Shown: positions 7,694 to 16,619 of the stretch, piece by piece
Numbering within the stretch: position 1 is the first letter of the stretch
Layout: each line of letters opens with the position of its first letter
Assembly: GCA_028279345.1 (NCBI GenBank)
Contig: JANQNY010000058.1
Location: forward strand, 1 to 55,455
Length of the DNA stretch: 55,455 nucleotides
Reading direction: 5' to 3'
Source of the DNA: Geminicoccaceae bacterium
GTDB lineage: Bacteria; Pseudomonadota; Alphaproteobacteria; Geminicoccales; Geminicoccaceae
The notes under the pieces: model-generated
What the model was told of the DNA's origin: nothing
The model's input: the letters and a program-made list of their open reading frames with translations, nothing else
Database searches by the model: none
Translations under genes and position numbers: made by a program

Positions 7694-8128
7694 ATGCGCG
7701 TCGGCGAAGCGTTGGACAAGGACGGGTTCGCTGCCCTCGCCAGCGAAGGCGTGCCCTATGTCGGGCTGCTCGACGTGCGCGTCGAGCACTTCCGTGAGGG
7801 CGACGTCGCCGTCCGCCTTCCCTACCGCGAGCTACTGCTCCGCCCTGGCGGCACGATCTGCGGCCCGGCGATCATGGCGCTCGCGGATATCGCCCTCTAC
7901 GGCATCGCCTTGAGCCATGTCGGCCGCGTGCCGCTCGCCGTCACCACCGACCTCACCGTCCATTTCCTCGCCAAGCCGCACACCGGCGACCTGATCGGCC
8001 ACGCCCGCACCCTCAAGGCCGGTAAGCGCCTTATCATCGGCGAGTGCGAGGTCTCCGCGGAGATCGACGGCCAGCTCGTCGCGCACGTCGTAGGCACATA
8101 TAGCGTGCCGCCGGTTCAGCCGGGATAG
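7694..8128 (+). CDS. PaaI-type acyl-CoA thioesterase (hotdog fold)
   Basis: Hotdog-fold thioesterase of 144 aa, the normal length. The ATG at 7694 follows a good SD (GGGGGAAGG). The family pattern is visible: RPGGTICGPAIMALADIALYGIAL at about 53-76, where the active-site Asn/Asp helix lies, and TTDLTVHFL at 87-95. The expected Asn/Asp of PaaI is matched by Asp67. It probably hydrolyses acyl- or aryl-CoA in the cytoplasm; the substrate is unknown. It is divergent from the crotonase gene and its 3' end overlaps the convergent patatin gene by 13 nt. Confidence 0.87.
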   Translation: MRVGEALDKDGFAALASEGVPYVGLLDVRVEHFREGDVAVRLPYRELLLRPGGTICGPAIMALADIALYGIALSHVGRVPLAVTTDLTVHFLAKPHTGDLIGHARTLKAGKRLIIGECEVSAEIDGQLVAHVVGTYSVPPVQPG

Positions 8129-9297
8129 TCGCTCCGCCAGCCGCCATCGGGCTGCGCTGCCACCTCGCGGCCGAGATCGGCGAGCGCGTTGGTCACCGCC
8201 GGGTCGAAGGGCCGCGCTTCCGGATCGGCAAGGTAGCTGTCGGGGATCGCCACCCATCTCACCTCGAAGTCCGGCACGCCGGTGGCTTCGTCGGCCTGCG
8301 CCGTCAGCAGGCTCGTTTGCAGCGGGGCTTGGAAGGACGTCTGGCTGATCGTCTGATAGCTGCGGTAGACGATGTCGTACCAGCTCAGGCCGACCGCCGA
8401 CGGCTGCAGGCCGAGCTGGTTGTTGTAGATCATCCAAAAGCGGATCTTGGGCAGCGGACGGTCGCCATAGCGCTCGCGCCACGCCGCCGCGTAGCGTGGC
8501 AGCTGGCTCGGATCGAGGGCCGGGACGCCCTGAACGGCGCCGCCGTCCGCATGCAGCAAGCCGTCGATCTCCACGGGCGGAAAAGCGCCCGGAATGGCGG
8601 TCGCCCCCATCAGGATCGAGACGATCCGGTCGTGCGGCTCCTCGCTTGAGACGGCTTCCTCGCCGAGATCCCAGTACTCCAGCCGTCCGAAGTCGAGATT
8701 GGTGGTGGCGGCGATGATCGGGCGACGGTCGGCACGCGCCTGGCGAAGATCTGCAACGATCGAGTCGTCCACCGCCGCGGAGACCTCGTCGCGCACGCCG
8801 CTGTTGTCGAAGATCGACATGCTGTCCGGCAAGAAGCTCGCGAGACCGGCAAACTGCACCCACTCTGGACTGGTGTTCCTATAGAACTCCTCGATACCGG
8901 CGTAGCGCTCGGGTGTGCCGTCGGCGACGTAAGTGCCGATGAGCGAACCGGTGCTGATGCCGCCGATGGCGTCGAACTCCGGCATGGGGATGGCGGCAGC
9001 GCTGCCGAGCTCGCTCCACTTCGCCAGGTACCCGGCACCGAACGCGCCCCAATCGGCACCACCGGAAAGCGCTAATATGTCGATAGTGTCGTCCGGGGTT
9101 CCGCCGTCGGCTACCGCATCGGCTCGGGCCAACATGTCCTGGACGCGACGCTCCCTGAAGGCCAATCGCTCCGCAACGTAAGCGTCTTGGCCGTCGGCGA
9201 CGGCCTGGACGACCGCGGGATCACGTAGTGGCGCACTGCAGCCGGCCACGAGGGCGGCCGCGAGAACGACGATCGTCACGCGGGGACAAATCTGCAT
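8116..9297 (-). CDS. Patatin-like phospholipase lipoprotein
   Basis: Predicted 393-aa lipoprotein with a signal peptide ending in the lipobox LVAGC (Cys20). The patatin core begins at about 72 with ILALSGGADWGAFGAGYL, corresponding to the Gly-rich oxyanion loop. The nucleophile elbow GISTG (113-117) gives Ser115, and DGG at 251-253 gives the catalytic Asp251, so the Ser/Asp dyad looks intact. The enzyme would hydrolyse acyl esters of phospholipids at the envelope; targets are unknown. No partner genes are evident. It sits between the PaaI-type gene, whose end it overlaps, and the divergent rplM gene. Confidence 0.88.
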   Translation of the reverse strand: MQICPRVTIVVLAAALVAGCSAPLRDPAVVQAVADGQDAYVAERLAFRERRVQDMLARADAVADGGTPDDTIDILALSGGADWGAFGAGYLAKWSELGSAAAIPMPEFDAIGGISTGSLIGTYVADGTPERYAGIEEFYRNTSPEWVQFAGLASFLPDSMSIFDNSGVRDEVSAAVDDSIVADLRQARADRRPIIAATTNLDFGRLEYWDLGEEAVSSEEPHDRIVSILMGATAIPGAFPPVEIDGLLHADGGAVQGVPALDPSQLPRYAAAWRERYGDRPLPKIRFWMIYNNQLGLQPSAVGLSWYDIVYRSYQTISQTSFQAPLQTSLLTAQADEATGVPDFEVRWVAIPDSYLADPEARPFDPAVTNALADLGREVAAQPDGGWRSDYPG

Positions 9298-9374
9298 TCC
9301 ACTACCTCCAGCGCGTCCATAGCTTCCTCCCGAAAGCGTGGCAATCGCGCCGGCCAGCCCTTTCGGCGCCTCCG

Positions 9375-9403
9375 TTGACCTGCGCAGGTTTCGGGCGTAA
9401 ACG
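9375..9403 (+). promoter_or_regulatory. Candidate sigma-70 type promoter for rplM-rpsI
   Basis: TTGACC at 9375-9380 and TAAACG at 9398-9403 are separated by 17 nt. This would give a leader of about 80 nt before the rplM ATG at 9490. The leader could hold a ribosomal-protein control structure, but I cannot define one by eye. Confidence 0.5.
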
Positions 9404-9489
9404 AGCGCCTCACTCTAGAAGCCGGAGGCCGCGCACGGCGCCTTTTAGCCGTGTCCGAAACGGATCGCCGGGACCGGATTGGAGCCACG

Positions 9490-9963
9490 ATGAAGACCTA
9501 CAGCGCGCGTCCGGCGGACGTGACGCCCGCCTGGGTGCTGATCGACGCGGAGAACCTCGTCCTCGGGCGCCTCGCCGTGTTCGCCGCCAATCGGCTGCGC
9601 GGCAAGCACAAGGCAACCTACACGCCGCACATCGACACCGGCGACCATGTCGTCATCGTCAACGCGGAGAAGGTCTCGCTGACCGGCAACAAGCGCCAGC
9701 AGAAGACCTATCAGTGGCACACCGGCTATCCGGGCGGCCTCAAGGAACGCACCGCAGACAAGGTCCTGAGCGGTCGACACCCCCAGCGGGTGATCGAGAA
9801 GGCGGTCGAGCGGATGATCCCTAAGGGCCCCCTCGGCCGGCGACAGCTCCGCAAGCTCCACGTTTATGTCGGTGGGGAACATCCGCACCAAGCGCAAACA
9901 CCCGTGGCGCTCGACCTCGCCGCGCTCAATCGCAAGAATACGACGGAGCAGGCCGATGGCTGA
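9490..9963 (+). CDS. rplM: 50S ribosomal protein L13
   Basis: Ribosomal protein L13, an early-assembly large-subunit protein (157 aa). The ATG at 9490 starts the standard MKTYSA N-terminus and has GGAG eight bases upstream. Family landmarks include [28 protein letters not shown] split around residues 25-50, the VSLTGNK region, [11 protein letters not shown] and the MIPKGPLGR motif near 115. It overlaps rpsI by 8 nt, so the two are translated together as in most bacteria. Confidence 0.97.
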   Translation: MKTYSARPADVTPAWVLIDAENLVLGRLAVFAANRLRGKHKATYTPHIDTGDHVVIVNAEKVSLTGNKRQQKTYQWHTGYPGGLKERTADKVLSGRHPQRVIEKAVERMIPKGPLGRRQLRKLHVYVGGEHPHQAQTPVALDLAALNRKNTTEQADG

Positions 9964-10441
9964 GACCCGCACGCTCGCCGACCTGAAGGACTTGACGCAG
10001 TCTGCCGGTGTCGCCACCCCGGCGGAGGAGCCGGTTCAGCCGAGGCTCGACCGGCTCGGGCGCGCCTACGCTACCGGCCGGCGCAAGAACGCCATCGCAC
10101 GCGTTTGGGTGAAGCCCGGGATGGGGAAGGTCACGGTCAACGGTCGGGAGCTCGAGCGCTATTTCGCCCGGGCGACGCTGCAGATGATCCTCCGCCAGCC
10201 CTTCGAGGCAGTGAACAAGCCGCAGCACTTCGACGTGGTCTGCACGGTCGCCGGTGGTGGCCTTTCCGGCCAGGCTGGCGCGGTCCGTCATGGTATCTCG
10301 AGGGCGCTCACCCACTATGACCCGGCGCTACGGCCCGCGCTCAAAGCGGGCGGGTTCCTCACCCGCGACGACCGCGAGGTTGAGCGGAAGAAGTACGGCA
10401 AGGCCAAGGCGCGCCGCAGCTTCCAGTTCTCCAAGCGCTGA
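9956..10441 (+). CDS. rpsI: 30S ribosomal protein S9
   Basis: Ribosomal protein S9 of the small-subunit head (161 aa). The ATG at 9956 gives an N-terminal extension of about 35 residues before the conserved [14 protein letters not shown]; such extensions are common in alphaproteobacteria. Also visible are [19 protein letters not shown] and the basic tail ending in SKR, whose terminal Arg reaches the P-site tRNA. The start overlaps the end of rplM. Confidence 0.97.
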   Translation: MAETRTLADLKDLTQSAGVATPAEEPVQPRLDRLGRAYATGRRKNAIARVWVKPGMGKVTVNGRELERYFARATLQMILRQPFEAVNKPQHFDVVCTVAGGGLSGQAGAVRHGISRALTHYDPALRPALKAGGFLTRDDREVERKKYGKAKARRSFQFSKR

Positions 10442-10557
10442 GTTCTGCCCGACGAGAGCGCGGTGTGCATGCTGATGTGGCGCGGTCGGCTTTGTGCTAA
10501 GACACGGCGCCGGTAGCTCAAGATACGCCGCGCACCGCACGGGGAGGAGCGACGACT

Positions 10558-11118
10558 GTGGACACCAAGCACACCGCGTCCGGCACCCATGTGTCGCTGA
10601 CGCGCTATGCACTGCACAGCCTGCCCTATCTGCTGATGCTGGCACTCGCGATAGCTGCCGTCGCTGCGACCAACACGGCGCCCAGCAGCAGCTTCGTCTT
10701 CTGGCAGTTCTTGGCCCCGATCTTCGCGCTCATCTGCATCGTTTCGCAGTGGAGCAACGTCGGGACGAGCGCGCGCGAGCGACTGGTCCTGGTCCGGACG
10801 CAAGTGCTGCACTGGGGCCTGATCTGGGTCTTCATGCAGGCGCTTCGGCTGCCGGACTTCCAGGTGGTTATGACGGGCGATGCGCGCGGCATTGCCGCAC
10901 TGCTCCTGTTCGCGCTCGCCACGATGATGGCCGGTATCTACCTAAATTGGCGTTTCCTCGTGGTCGGCGGGTTCATGCTAGCTGGGGCCATCACCATCGG
11001 CTTCCTCGAACAGACCGGCCTCGCGCTCGCCCTGCTTGCCGTCGCCGCGGTCGTATTCATGCTGGGCTACTACCGGTTGTCGAACCGTATGCACCATGCG
11101 AGCGGCACACAGCACTAA
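10558..11118 (+). CDS. Hypothetical membrane protein
   Basis: Protein of 186 aa with five or so hydrophobic segments (about 20-37, 48-62, 83-97, 109-126, 128-160). The GTG at 10558 is supported by a strong SD (GGGGAGGAG) ending 8 nt upstream. There are no catalytic motifs and I do not recognise the family. It lies downstream of rpsI after 116 nt and has its own SD, so it may be separately expressed. The stretch 11119-11190 behind it has no gene. Confidence 0.65.
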   Translation: MDTKHTASGTHVSLTRYALHSLPYLLMLALAIAAVAATNTAPSSSFVFWQFLAPIFALICIVSQWSNVGTSARERLVLVRTQVLHWGLIWVFMQALRLPDFQVVMTGDARGIAALLLFALATMMAGIYLNWRFLVVGGFMLAGAITIGFLEQTGLALALLAVAAVVFMLGYYRLSNRMHHASGTQH

Positions 11119-11190
11119 GCTGAACTCTAGCCTGACCCGACAAAGGCAGGCTTGAAGGACACGTCGTGCTTCGGTTTGCGCGGGTAGCGT

Positions 11191-11583
11191 TCAGCCGTCG
11201 TCGTCGGGCATGGCCAGGACGGCCGCGGCCACGCGACGCCCCTCGGCGACGAGCACGTTGTAGGTGCGGCACGCGGCAGGTGTGCTCATGACCTCGACGC
11301 CGAGCCCGGCCTCGCGCAAAGCCTTGCGGGTCGAAGGCCCCAGCAGGACCGTGCGCGTGCCCGTGCCGACGAGCAGGATGTCGATCTCGCCGGCGAGCCC
11401 GGTCAGCGCGCCTATCGCCTCACCCTCGGCGACGTCCGCGACGTCGCGCGCGGGCCAGGGATCGTAGCGGTCGCCGCGGATCAGCATGGAACCGCGCACC
11501 TGCGTGCCGGCAACCTTGAACGTGCCCGAGCCGTAGCCGTCCACCGTCAGGCGTTCACCGGCGGCCAGTGGCTTCATCTCCAT
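11191..11583 (-). CDS. Mth938-like domain protein (DUF498)
   Basis: Protein of 130 aa in the Mth938/DUF498 family, related to the mitochondrial complex I assembly factor NDUFAF3. Typical features are the GYGSGTFKVAG start, then DILLVGTGTRTVLLGPSTRKALREAGLGVEVMST, in which a Gly-rich loop precedes a helix, and the C-terminal TYNVLVAEGRRVAAAVLA. The molecular role in bacteria is unknown. It follows secF on the same strand after 70 nt, an arrangement I associate with alphaproteobacteria, so it is probably the last gene of the yajC-secD-secF unit. Confidence 0.85.
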   Translation of the reverse strand: MEMKPLAAGERLTVDGYGSGTFKVAGTQVRGSMLIRGDRYDPWPARDVADVAEGEAIGALTGLAGEIDILLVGTGTRTVLLGPSTRKALREAGLGVEVMSTPAACRTYNVLVAEGRRVAAAVLAMPDDDG

Positions 11584-11653
11584 GCGCGTGTCCTCGCTGG
11601 AACGTTGCCCGTTGGGCCGGTACCACCCACGCCGTGCCGAGACGTGCCCGCCG

Positions 11654-12598
11654 CTACGACGGCTTCTCCGCCGGCGCGCCGCCGCCCGCCTCCTCCTGCC
11701 GCCTCAGGTTCATGGTGAGCAAGAGCGGCGTTGCGATGTAGAGCGACGAATAGGTGCCGACGAGCACACCCCAGATCAGCGCGACGGTGAAGCCGCGGAT
11801 CGCCCCTCCTGCGATCACGAACAATGCGGTGAGGGCCAGAAGGGTGGTCAGGCTCGTCACGAGCGTCCGGCTCAGGATCTCGTTGAGGCTTCGATCCAGG
11901 AGTTCCTTCATCGGCAGTTTCTTGAACTTCCGAAGGTTCTCACGGATCCGATCGAAAACGACGACGGTGTCGTTGAGCGAGTAGCCGACGATGGTGAGGA
12001 GTGCTGCGACCGTTGCCAGGTTGAACTCAAGGCGCGTCGCCGCGAAGAGGCCGATCGTCAAGATCACGTCGTGCGCGAGGGCCGCGACCGCGCAGACGCC
12101 GAACTGCCACTCGAAGCGGAACCAGACATAGACGAGGATGGCGACCAGCGAGAGCGAGACGGCCAAGACACCGGCGGTCAACAGCTCGCCCGAGACCTTG
12201 GGGCCGACGAACTCCGTGCGGCGGAAGCTGACCTCTTCGCCATAGCGCTCGATGAGCCGCTCCTTGACCGCCTCGACGGCGAGCGCCTGCTCATTGCCCT
12301 CACCCGCTTGGCGTTCGATACGGATCAGGATGTCGTTGGGCGAACCGAACTCCTGGAGCGCGATCTCGCCCAGGCCGAGCCCGCCCAGATCGGCGCGCAT
12401 GCTGCCGACGTCGACCGGCTCCTGGGTGCGGACCTCCATGAGCGTGCCGCCACGGAAGTCGATGCCGAAGTTGAGTCCGAGCGTCAGCGCCAGAATGACC
12501 GAGAGGACCATTAGCACGCCGGAGATGGCCGCCGCCACTTGCCGGTAGCGCAGGAAGGGAATGTGCGGCGTGGTCTTGAAAAAGCGGAGTCTAGGCAC
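11654..12598 (-). CDS. secF: Protein translocase subunit SecF
   Basis: Inner-membrane SecF (314 aa), which with SecD uses the proton gradient to pull secreted proteins out of the SecYEG channel. A first membrane helix near 25-45 leads into FGIDFRGGTLMEV (about 45-57), the SecF signature. A periplasmic domain follows, then five helices including the IVGYSLNDTVVVFDRIREN motif near 204-222. The start is GTG at 12598. It lies 36 nt after secD in one operon with yajC. Confidence 0.95.
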   Translation of the reverse strand: MPRLRFFKTTPHIPFLRYRQVAAAISGVLMVLSVILALTLGLNFGIDFRGGTLMEVRTQEPVDVGSMRADLGGLGLGEIALQEFGSPNDILIRIERQAGEGNEQALAVEAVKERLIERYGEEVSFRRTEFVGPKVSGELLTAGVLAVSLSLVAILVYVWFRFEWQFGVCAVAALAHDVILTIGLFAATRLEFNLATVAALLTIVGYSLNDTVVVFDRIRENLRKFKKLPMKELLDRSLNEILSRTLVTSLTTLLALTALFVIAGGAIRGFTVALIWGVLVGTYSSLYIATPLLLTMNLRRQEEAGGGAPAEKPS

Positions 12599-12634
12599 GC
12601 GTGGGTCCTCGCCGCGGCGGCAACGAAATAGTGA

Positions 12635-14254
12635 TCAAAGCGGCAGCGCCTTAGGCCTGGTGCGCTGATACCACAGGCTCAACAAGAGCCGCGTCACCGT
12701 GATGGCGGTGAACATCGAGCTCAAGATCCCGATCGCGAGCGTCACGGCGAAACCCTTCACCGGTCCGGAGCCGAACTGGAACAACAACACGGCCGCGATC
12801 AGCGTCGTGACATTGGCGTCGACGATCGTGCGCGTGGCGCCTTTGAAGCCCGCGTCGATGGCGCCGATGGGACCACGTCCGCCGGTCGTGGCCTCCTCGC
12901 GGATTCGCTCGAAGATCAGGACGTTGGCGTCGACCGCCATGCCAACGGTGAGAACGATGCCGGCGATGCCTGGAAGCGTCAGTGTCGCGCCGATCGTCGA
13001 AAGCGCCGCCGCGATGAGGATCAGGTTCACGAAGAGCGCTGTCACCGCCATGACGCCGAACACGCCATAGTAGGCGATCATGAATACCGCGACGAGGATG
13101 AGCCCGATGACGCCCGCAATCTCGCCGGCGGCAACACTGTCGGCGCCGAGATCGGGGCCCACGGTGCGTTCTTCCAGCACGACCAGCGGTGCCGGCAATG
13201 CGCCCGCCCGCAGGAGGAGCGCCAGTTCATTGGCGCTCTCCGTCGTGAAGGTGCCGGTGATGACCCCGCTACCGCCCGTGATCGGCTCCTGGATCCGCGG
13301 CGCGGAGATCACCTCCTCGTCGAGGACAATGGCGAAAAGGCGCCCGACATTTTCCGTGGTGATAGAGGCGAATTTGCGCGCGCCAGTCGTATCGAAGCGG
13401 AACGAGACGACCGGCTGATTGTCCTGAAAGCTCGGCTGCGCATCGACGAGGTTTTCGCCCGAAAGCTCGACGCGTCGATTGAGCACCCATTCCGTCACCG
13501 GGTTGCCTTGCTCATCGGTTTCAGAGGCGGGCACGATGAACACGCCGGCAGGTGCTGTGCCGCCCGCGACCTCGGCAGGTGAGGTCGTCAGATCGACCAT
13601 GTGGAAGGTCAGCCGCGCGGTCTGGCCCAGGAGCCGCTTGAGCGCATCGGGGTCACGCTCGCCCGGCACCTGCAGCAGGATGCGATCCTCGCCTTGGCGC
13701 TGGATCACGGGCTCGCGGGTGCCGAGTTCGTCGATGCGCCGGCGCACCACTTCAAGCGATTGCTCGACGACCGAGTTGATCAGCTGGTCGCGACCACTCT
13801 CGCTGAGGATCAAGCTGACCTGAGAGCCGTCCACGCTGATCTCGTACTGGCGACCACCGCCCATGCCGGTCAGCGGGTTGACCGTACCGCGTGGGTTGAG
13901 CTCGTCGACCACTTCCAGCGCACGGCCGGCGTCAGCCTCGTCGACCAGCTGAAACACCACCGAACCGCCGCGTTGGCCCAGGCCACGATAGCGAATGCGG
14001 TTGCTGCGGAGTGCCACCCGCACGTCGCTGACGAGGGTCTCCAACCGATCGCGAACCACCTCGTCGATGTCGACTTCCAACAGCAGATGCGAGCCGCCCT
14101 GCAGATCGAGCCCGAGATTGATCTGACCCTGAGGCAGCCAGCCGGGCCAGGAAGCCACGGTATCGCGAGCAAACAGGTTCGGGAGGCTCAGCACGAGGCC
14201 GAGCAGGCAGACAGCCAGAACGAACCCGGTGAACGCCGGCGAGTTGCGCAGCAC
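12635..14254 (-). CDS. secD: Protein translocase subunit SecD
   Basis: Inner-membrane SecD (539 aa), partner of SecF in late protein export. Visible are a first helix at about 8-28, the motif LGLDLQGGSHLLLEVD (about 47-62), the large P1 periplasmic domain, and the C-terminal helices with VGMAVDANVLIFERIREE, which contains the conserved Asp used in proton movement. The GTG start at 14254 follows yajC by 9 nt. The length is a little short compared with the 615 aa of the E. coli protein but normal for alphaproteobacteria. Confidence 0.95.
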   Translation of the reverse strand: MLRNSPAFTGFVLAVCLLGLVLSLPNLFARDTVASWPGWLPQGQINLGLDLQGGSHLLLEVDIDEVVRDRLETLVSDVRVALRSNRIRYRGLGQRGGSVVFQLVDEADAGRALEVVDELNPRGTVNPLTGMGGGRQYEISVDGSQVSLILSESGRDQLINSVVEQSLEVVRRRIDELGTREPVIQRQGEDRILLQVPGERDPDALKRLLGQTARLTFHMVDLTTSPAEVAGGTAPAGVFIVPASETDEQGNPVTEWVLNRRVELSGENLVDAQPSFQDNQPVVSFRFDTTGARKFASITTENVGRLFAIVLDEEVISAPRIQEPITGGSGVITGTFTTESANELALLLRAGALPAPLVVLEERTVGPDLGADSVAAGEIAGVIGLILVAVFMIAYYGVFGVMAVTALFVNLILIAAALSTIGATLTLPGIAGIVLTVGMAVDANVLIFERIREEATTGGRGPIGAIDAGFKGATRTIVDANVTTLIAAVLLFQFGSGPVKGFAVTLAIGILSSMFTAITVTRLLLSLWYQRTRPKALPL

Positions 14255-14263
14255 CGGCGCGCC

Positions 14264-14650
14264 TCAGCGACCGGTGAGCCGGCCCATCAGGCCCTTGCCC
14301 CCCTTGCCCCCGTCGTTGGCGGGGGTCGGCGCCTTAGGTGTGCTCTGCTGCGTGACGTTTTCGCTGACGGTTCCCCGCACGAGCTTCACTTTCACGCCCT
14401 GCGCGATCTCAACCTCGAGCGCGTTGTCGTCGACGACGCGCGTCACCTTGCCGAAGATGCCCCCCGACGTGACGATCTCGTCGCCCTTCTTGGTCGCTGC
14501 GACCATGTCGCGATGCTCGCGCATCCGCTTCTGCTGCGGTCGAATCAGCAGGAACCAGAAGACGACGAAGATGAGGATAAGGGGCAGGAGCGAGACGAGG
14601 AAGCTCGGCTCGCCGCCGGTGGCCTGGGCATAGGCGGGGGAGATCAACAT
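14264..14650 (-). CDS. yajC: Preprotein translocase accessory subunit YajC
   Basis: Small single-span inner-membrane protein (128 aa) that associates with SecDF. One helix lies at about 17-37, followed by the family motif LIRPQQKRMREH and then VTSGGIFGKVTRV...NALEVEIAQGVKVKLVRGTV. A Gly/Lys/Pro-rich tail of about 25 residues is added. It heads the yajC-secD-secF operon and is divergent from a DUF815 ATPase gene, with a good promoter candidate in the gap. Confidence 0.93.
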   Translation of the reverse strand: MLISPAYAQATGGEPSFLVSLLPLILIFVVFWFLLIRPQQKRMREHRDMVAATKKGDEIVTSGGIFGKVTRVVDDNALEVEIAQGVKVKLVRGTVSENVTQQSTPKAPTPANDGGKGGKGLMGRLTGR

Positions 14651-14685
14651 GACGGTTCCGGGTAGGCTGCAGCGAAGGCGCGCGG

Positions 14686-14713
14686 ACTATAGCCGTCGGA
14701 CGCCGGTTTGCAA
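14686..14713 (-). promoter_or_regulatory. Candidate promoter for yajC-secDF
   Basis: On the minus strand TTGCAA (14713-14708) and TATAGT (14691-14686) are separated by 16 nt, 36 nt before the yajC ATG. This is close to the sigma-70 consensus. Confidence 0.55.
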
Positions 14714-14737
14714 ATCGAGCGAGCCGTCGTCTATCAC
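14708..14737 (+). promoter_or_regulatory. Candidate promoter for DUF815 gene sharing the same -35 box
   Basis: TTGCAA at 14708-14713 is its own reverse complement and can act in both directions. On the plus strand it is followed after 18 nt by TATCAC at 14732-14737, 33 nt before the DUF815 ATG at 14771. Confidence 0.4.
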
Positions 14738-14770
14738 CGCCGGCGAACCTTGCTCGCAGCCGAGACCTGG

Positions 14771-15640
14771 ATGACCGACGTTCACCCCCTCGCACCGATT
14801 CTGCGGCGTATCGCCGAGGCGTTGGAGCAACGCGCGACGCCGGGCCCAACGGCCGACCTCGACGCGGCCGACGCATTCGTCTGGCAGGCCGACCGGATGA
14901 GCCTCAAGCCGGTGCCTGTCGTATCCGCGCTGCCGCTGGCCCTGCTCGCGGGGATCGATCACGTTCGCGATACGTTGATGGCGAACACCATGCGCTTCGC
15001 CGAAGGGCTGCCGGCGAACAACGCGCTCCTCTGGGGCGCGCGAGGCATGGGCAAGAGTTCCTTGGTCAAGGGCGTCCACGCGGCCGTCAATTTGGCGCGC
15101 CCACACGCCCTCGCTCTGGTGGAGCTTCACCGCGAGGATCTAGCGAGCCTGCCGACCCTCTTGGAGGTGCTGCAACCGAGCCCTCGGCGGTTCATTCTCT
15201 TCTGCGACGATCTCTCGTTCGACGCTGGCGAGGCGAGCTACAAGTCCCTCAAGGCGGTGCTCGAGGGCGGGCTAGAGGGCAAGCCCGACAACGTGCTCTT
15301 CTACGCCACGTCCAACCGTCGCCACTTGATGCCGCGGCAGATGATCGACAACGAACGCGAGCATGGGATTCACCCGAGCGAGGCGGTGGAGGAGAAGGTC
15401 TCGCTCTCAGATCGATTCGGCCTGTGGCTCGGCTTTCACGGCTGCGATCAGCCGACCTTTCTCGCCATGGTGCACCGCTATGCCGAGCACTTCACGCTGA
15501 CGATCGACCCCACCGAACTCGATCGGGCCGCCCTCGAATGGGCAACCACCCGCGGTGGCCGCTCCGGCCGCGTCGCCTGGCAGTTCATCAACGATCTCGC
15601 GGGCCGAATGGGCCGGAAGCTTTCGACTCGCGCTGAGTGA
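14771..15640 (+). CDS. DUF815 family AAA+ ATPase
   Basis: Cytoplasmic P-loop ATPase of the DUF815 family (289 aa from the ATG at 14771, chosen because the family begins there; the frame is open 21 codons further up). Walker A GARGMGKSS is at 89-97 and the Walker B-like FCDDLSF at about 149-155. Sensor-region sequence YATSNRRHLMPR near 184-195 and SLSDRFGLWLGF near 216-227 are family hallmarks. The role is unknown. It lies between the divergent yajC-secDF operon and the convergent M23 gene. Confidence 0.87.
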   Translation: MTDVHPLAPILRRIAEALEQRATPGPTADLDAADAFVWQADRMSLKPVPVVSALPLALLAGIDHVRDTLMANTMRFAEGLPANNALLWGARGMGKSSLVKGVHAAVNLARPHALALVELHREDLASLPTLLEVLQPSPRRFILFCDDLSFDAGEASYKSLKAVLEGGLEGKPDNVLFYATSNRRHLMPRQMIDNEREHGIHPSEAVEEKVSLSDRFGLWLGFHGCDQPTFLAMVHRYAEHFTLTIDPTELDRAALEWATTRGGRSGRVAWQFINDLAGRMGRKLSTRAE

Positions 15641-15653
15641 CGGCGTCACCCGC

Positions 15654-16619
15654 TCAGCGCGAGGCCAGCTTCGGCGCGCCGACTAGATAGGCGCGGGGGT
15701 CCACGACGCGGTTGTCGACCCGCATCTCGAAGTAGAGCTTCGGGTCCGCCTCGGCGCCGCCAACGCTGCCGAGCCGTTGCCCGCGACGGACGATCTCCCC
15801 CACCTCGACATCGACCTCGCCAGCCTGAGCGTAAGTGGTGGTGTACTCGCCGTCATGGCGCACCACGACCATGCGACCGTAGGTTTCTAGCGCATCGGCC
15901 GCAAAGACGACCACGCCGTTTTCAGAGGCGACGAACGCCTCGCCCGTGCTCGTGTCGATCAACAGGCCGCCATCGCCGGTCGTCGACGTGGCAACGGCGT
16001 CCCCACCATCCGTCGGCACCGGCCAGAGGAAGCCCACGCCGCTCAGCGCGGGCGGCGTCAGCGTCTCGTCGATGGGTGCGGCCACTTCCACCGGCGGAGG
16101 CGTCGTCTCGGTCGCCGCGCTCGTTGGTGGAGTTGCAGGTGCCGGCGGCACCGCAACGACGACAGCCGGCGGCTCCGCAGCAGGTGGCTCGGGAGTTGGC
16201 TGCGCGACTGTTGCCGCCGGCGGCGCCACCTCGGCGGGCGGCGGTGGAGAGGCAACTGGTACCGGCGCACTCGCTTGCCAAGCGGGCGTCTCCGCCGTCG
16301 TCCCGAAGACCGGAGCGTCGCGCGCGGGGGCTTGGCCACCGCCGACGGCGAGCGGCGGAAGTGGCTGGGCCTCCGGCCCTGCAACGGCTGTCGTCTGCGG
16401 CATTGGCCACTCCGGTGCGGCTGGCGTGGCCGCACTCGCGACGGTGGTCGTGGCCGCCTCCTCCGCCGCTTGCGCTGCCGCAGCAGCGGCGCGCCGCTGC
16501 TCGTAGACGCCCGCCCGCGCCTGCTCCCAGTTCCCGCCGCCTTGTGGGACCGGCAGGTAGTTCGTGCAGCCGGTGGCCGCCAAGACCAACAACGTCGGCA
16601 GGACCCATTTACGGCGCAT
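15654..16619 (-). CDS. M23/LytM-like lipoprotein with degenerate active site (NlpD-type)
   Basis: Lipoprotein of 321 aa: signal peptide ending in AATGC (Cys18), a Pro/Ala/Thr-rich linker at about 35-190, and a C-terminal LytM domain at about 205-312. The zinc ligands of active M23 peptidases are missing: GLLIDTSTG replaces the HxxxD region and LYFEMR replaces the HLHFE strand. This points to a non-enzymatic activator of cell-wall amidases, as with NlpD and EnvC, which is inference. The start has a good SD (GGAGGG). It follows surE after 200 nt on the same strand. Confidence 0.85.
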   Translation of the reverse strand: MRRKWVLPTLLVLAATGCTNYLPVPQGGGNWEQARAGVYEQRRAAAAAAQAAEEAATTTVASAATPAAPEWPMPQTTAVAGPEAQPLPPLAVGGGQAPARDAPVFGTTAETPAWQASAPVPVASPPPPAEVAPPAATVAQPTPEPPAAEPPAVVVAVPPAPATPPTSAATETTPPPVEVAAPIDETLTPPALSGVGFLWPVPTDGGDAVATSTTGDGGLLIDTSTGEAFVASENGVVVFAADALETYGRMVVVRHDGEYTTTYAQAGEVDVEVGEIVRRGQRLGSVGGAEADPKLYFEMRVDNRVVDPRAYLVGAPKLASR

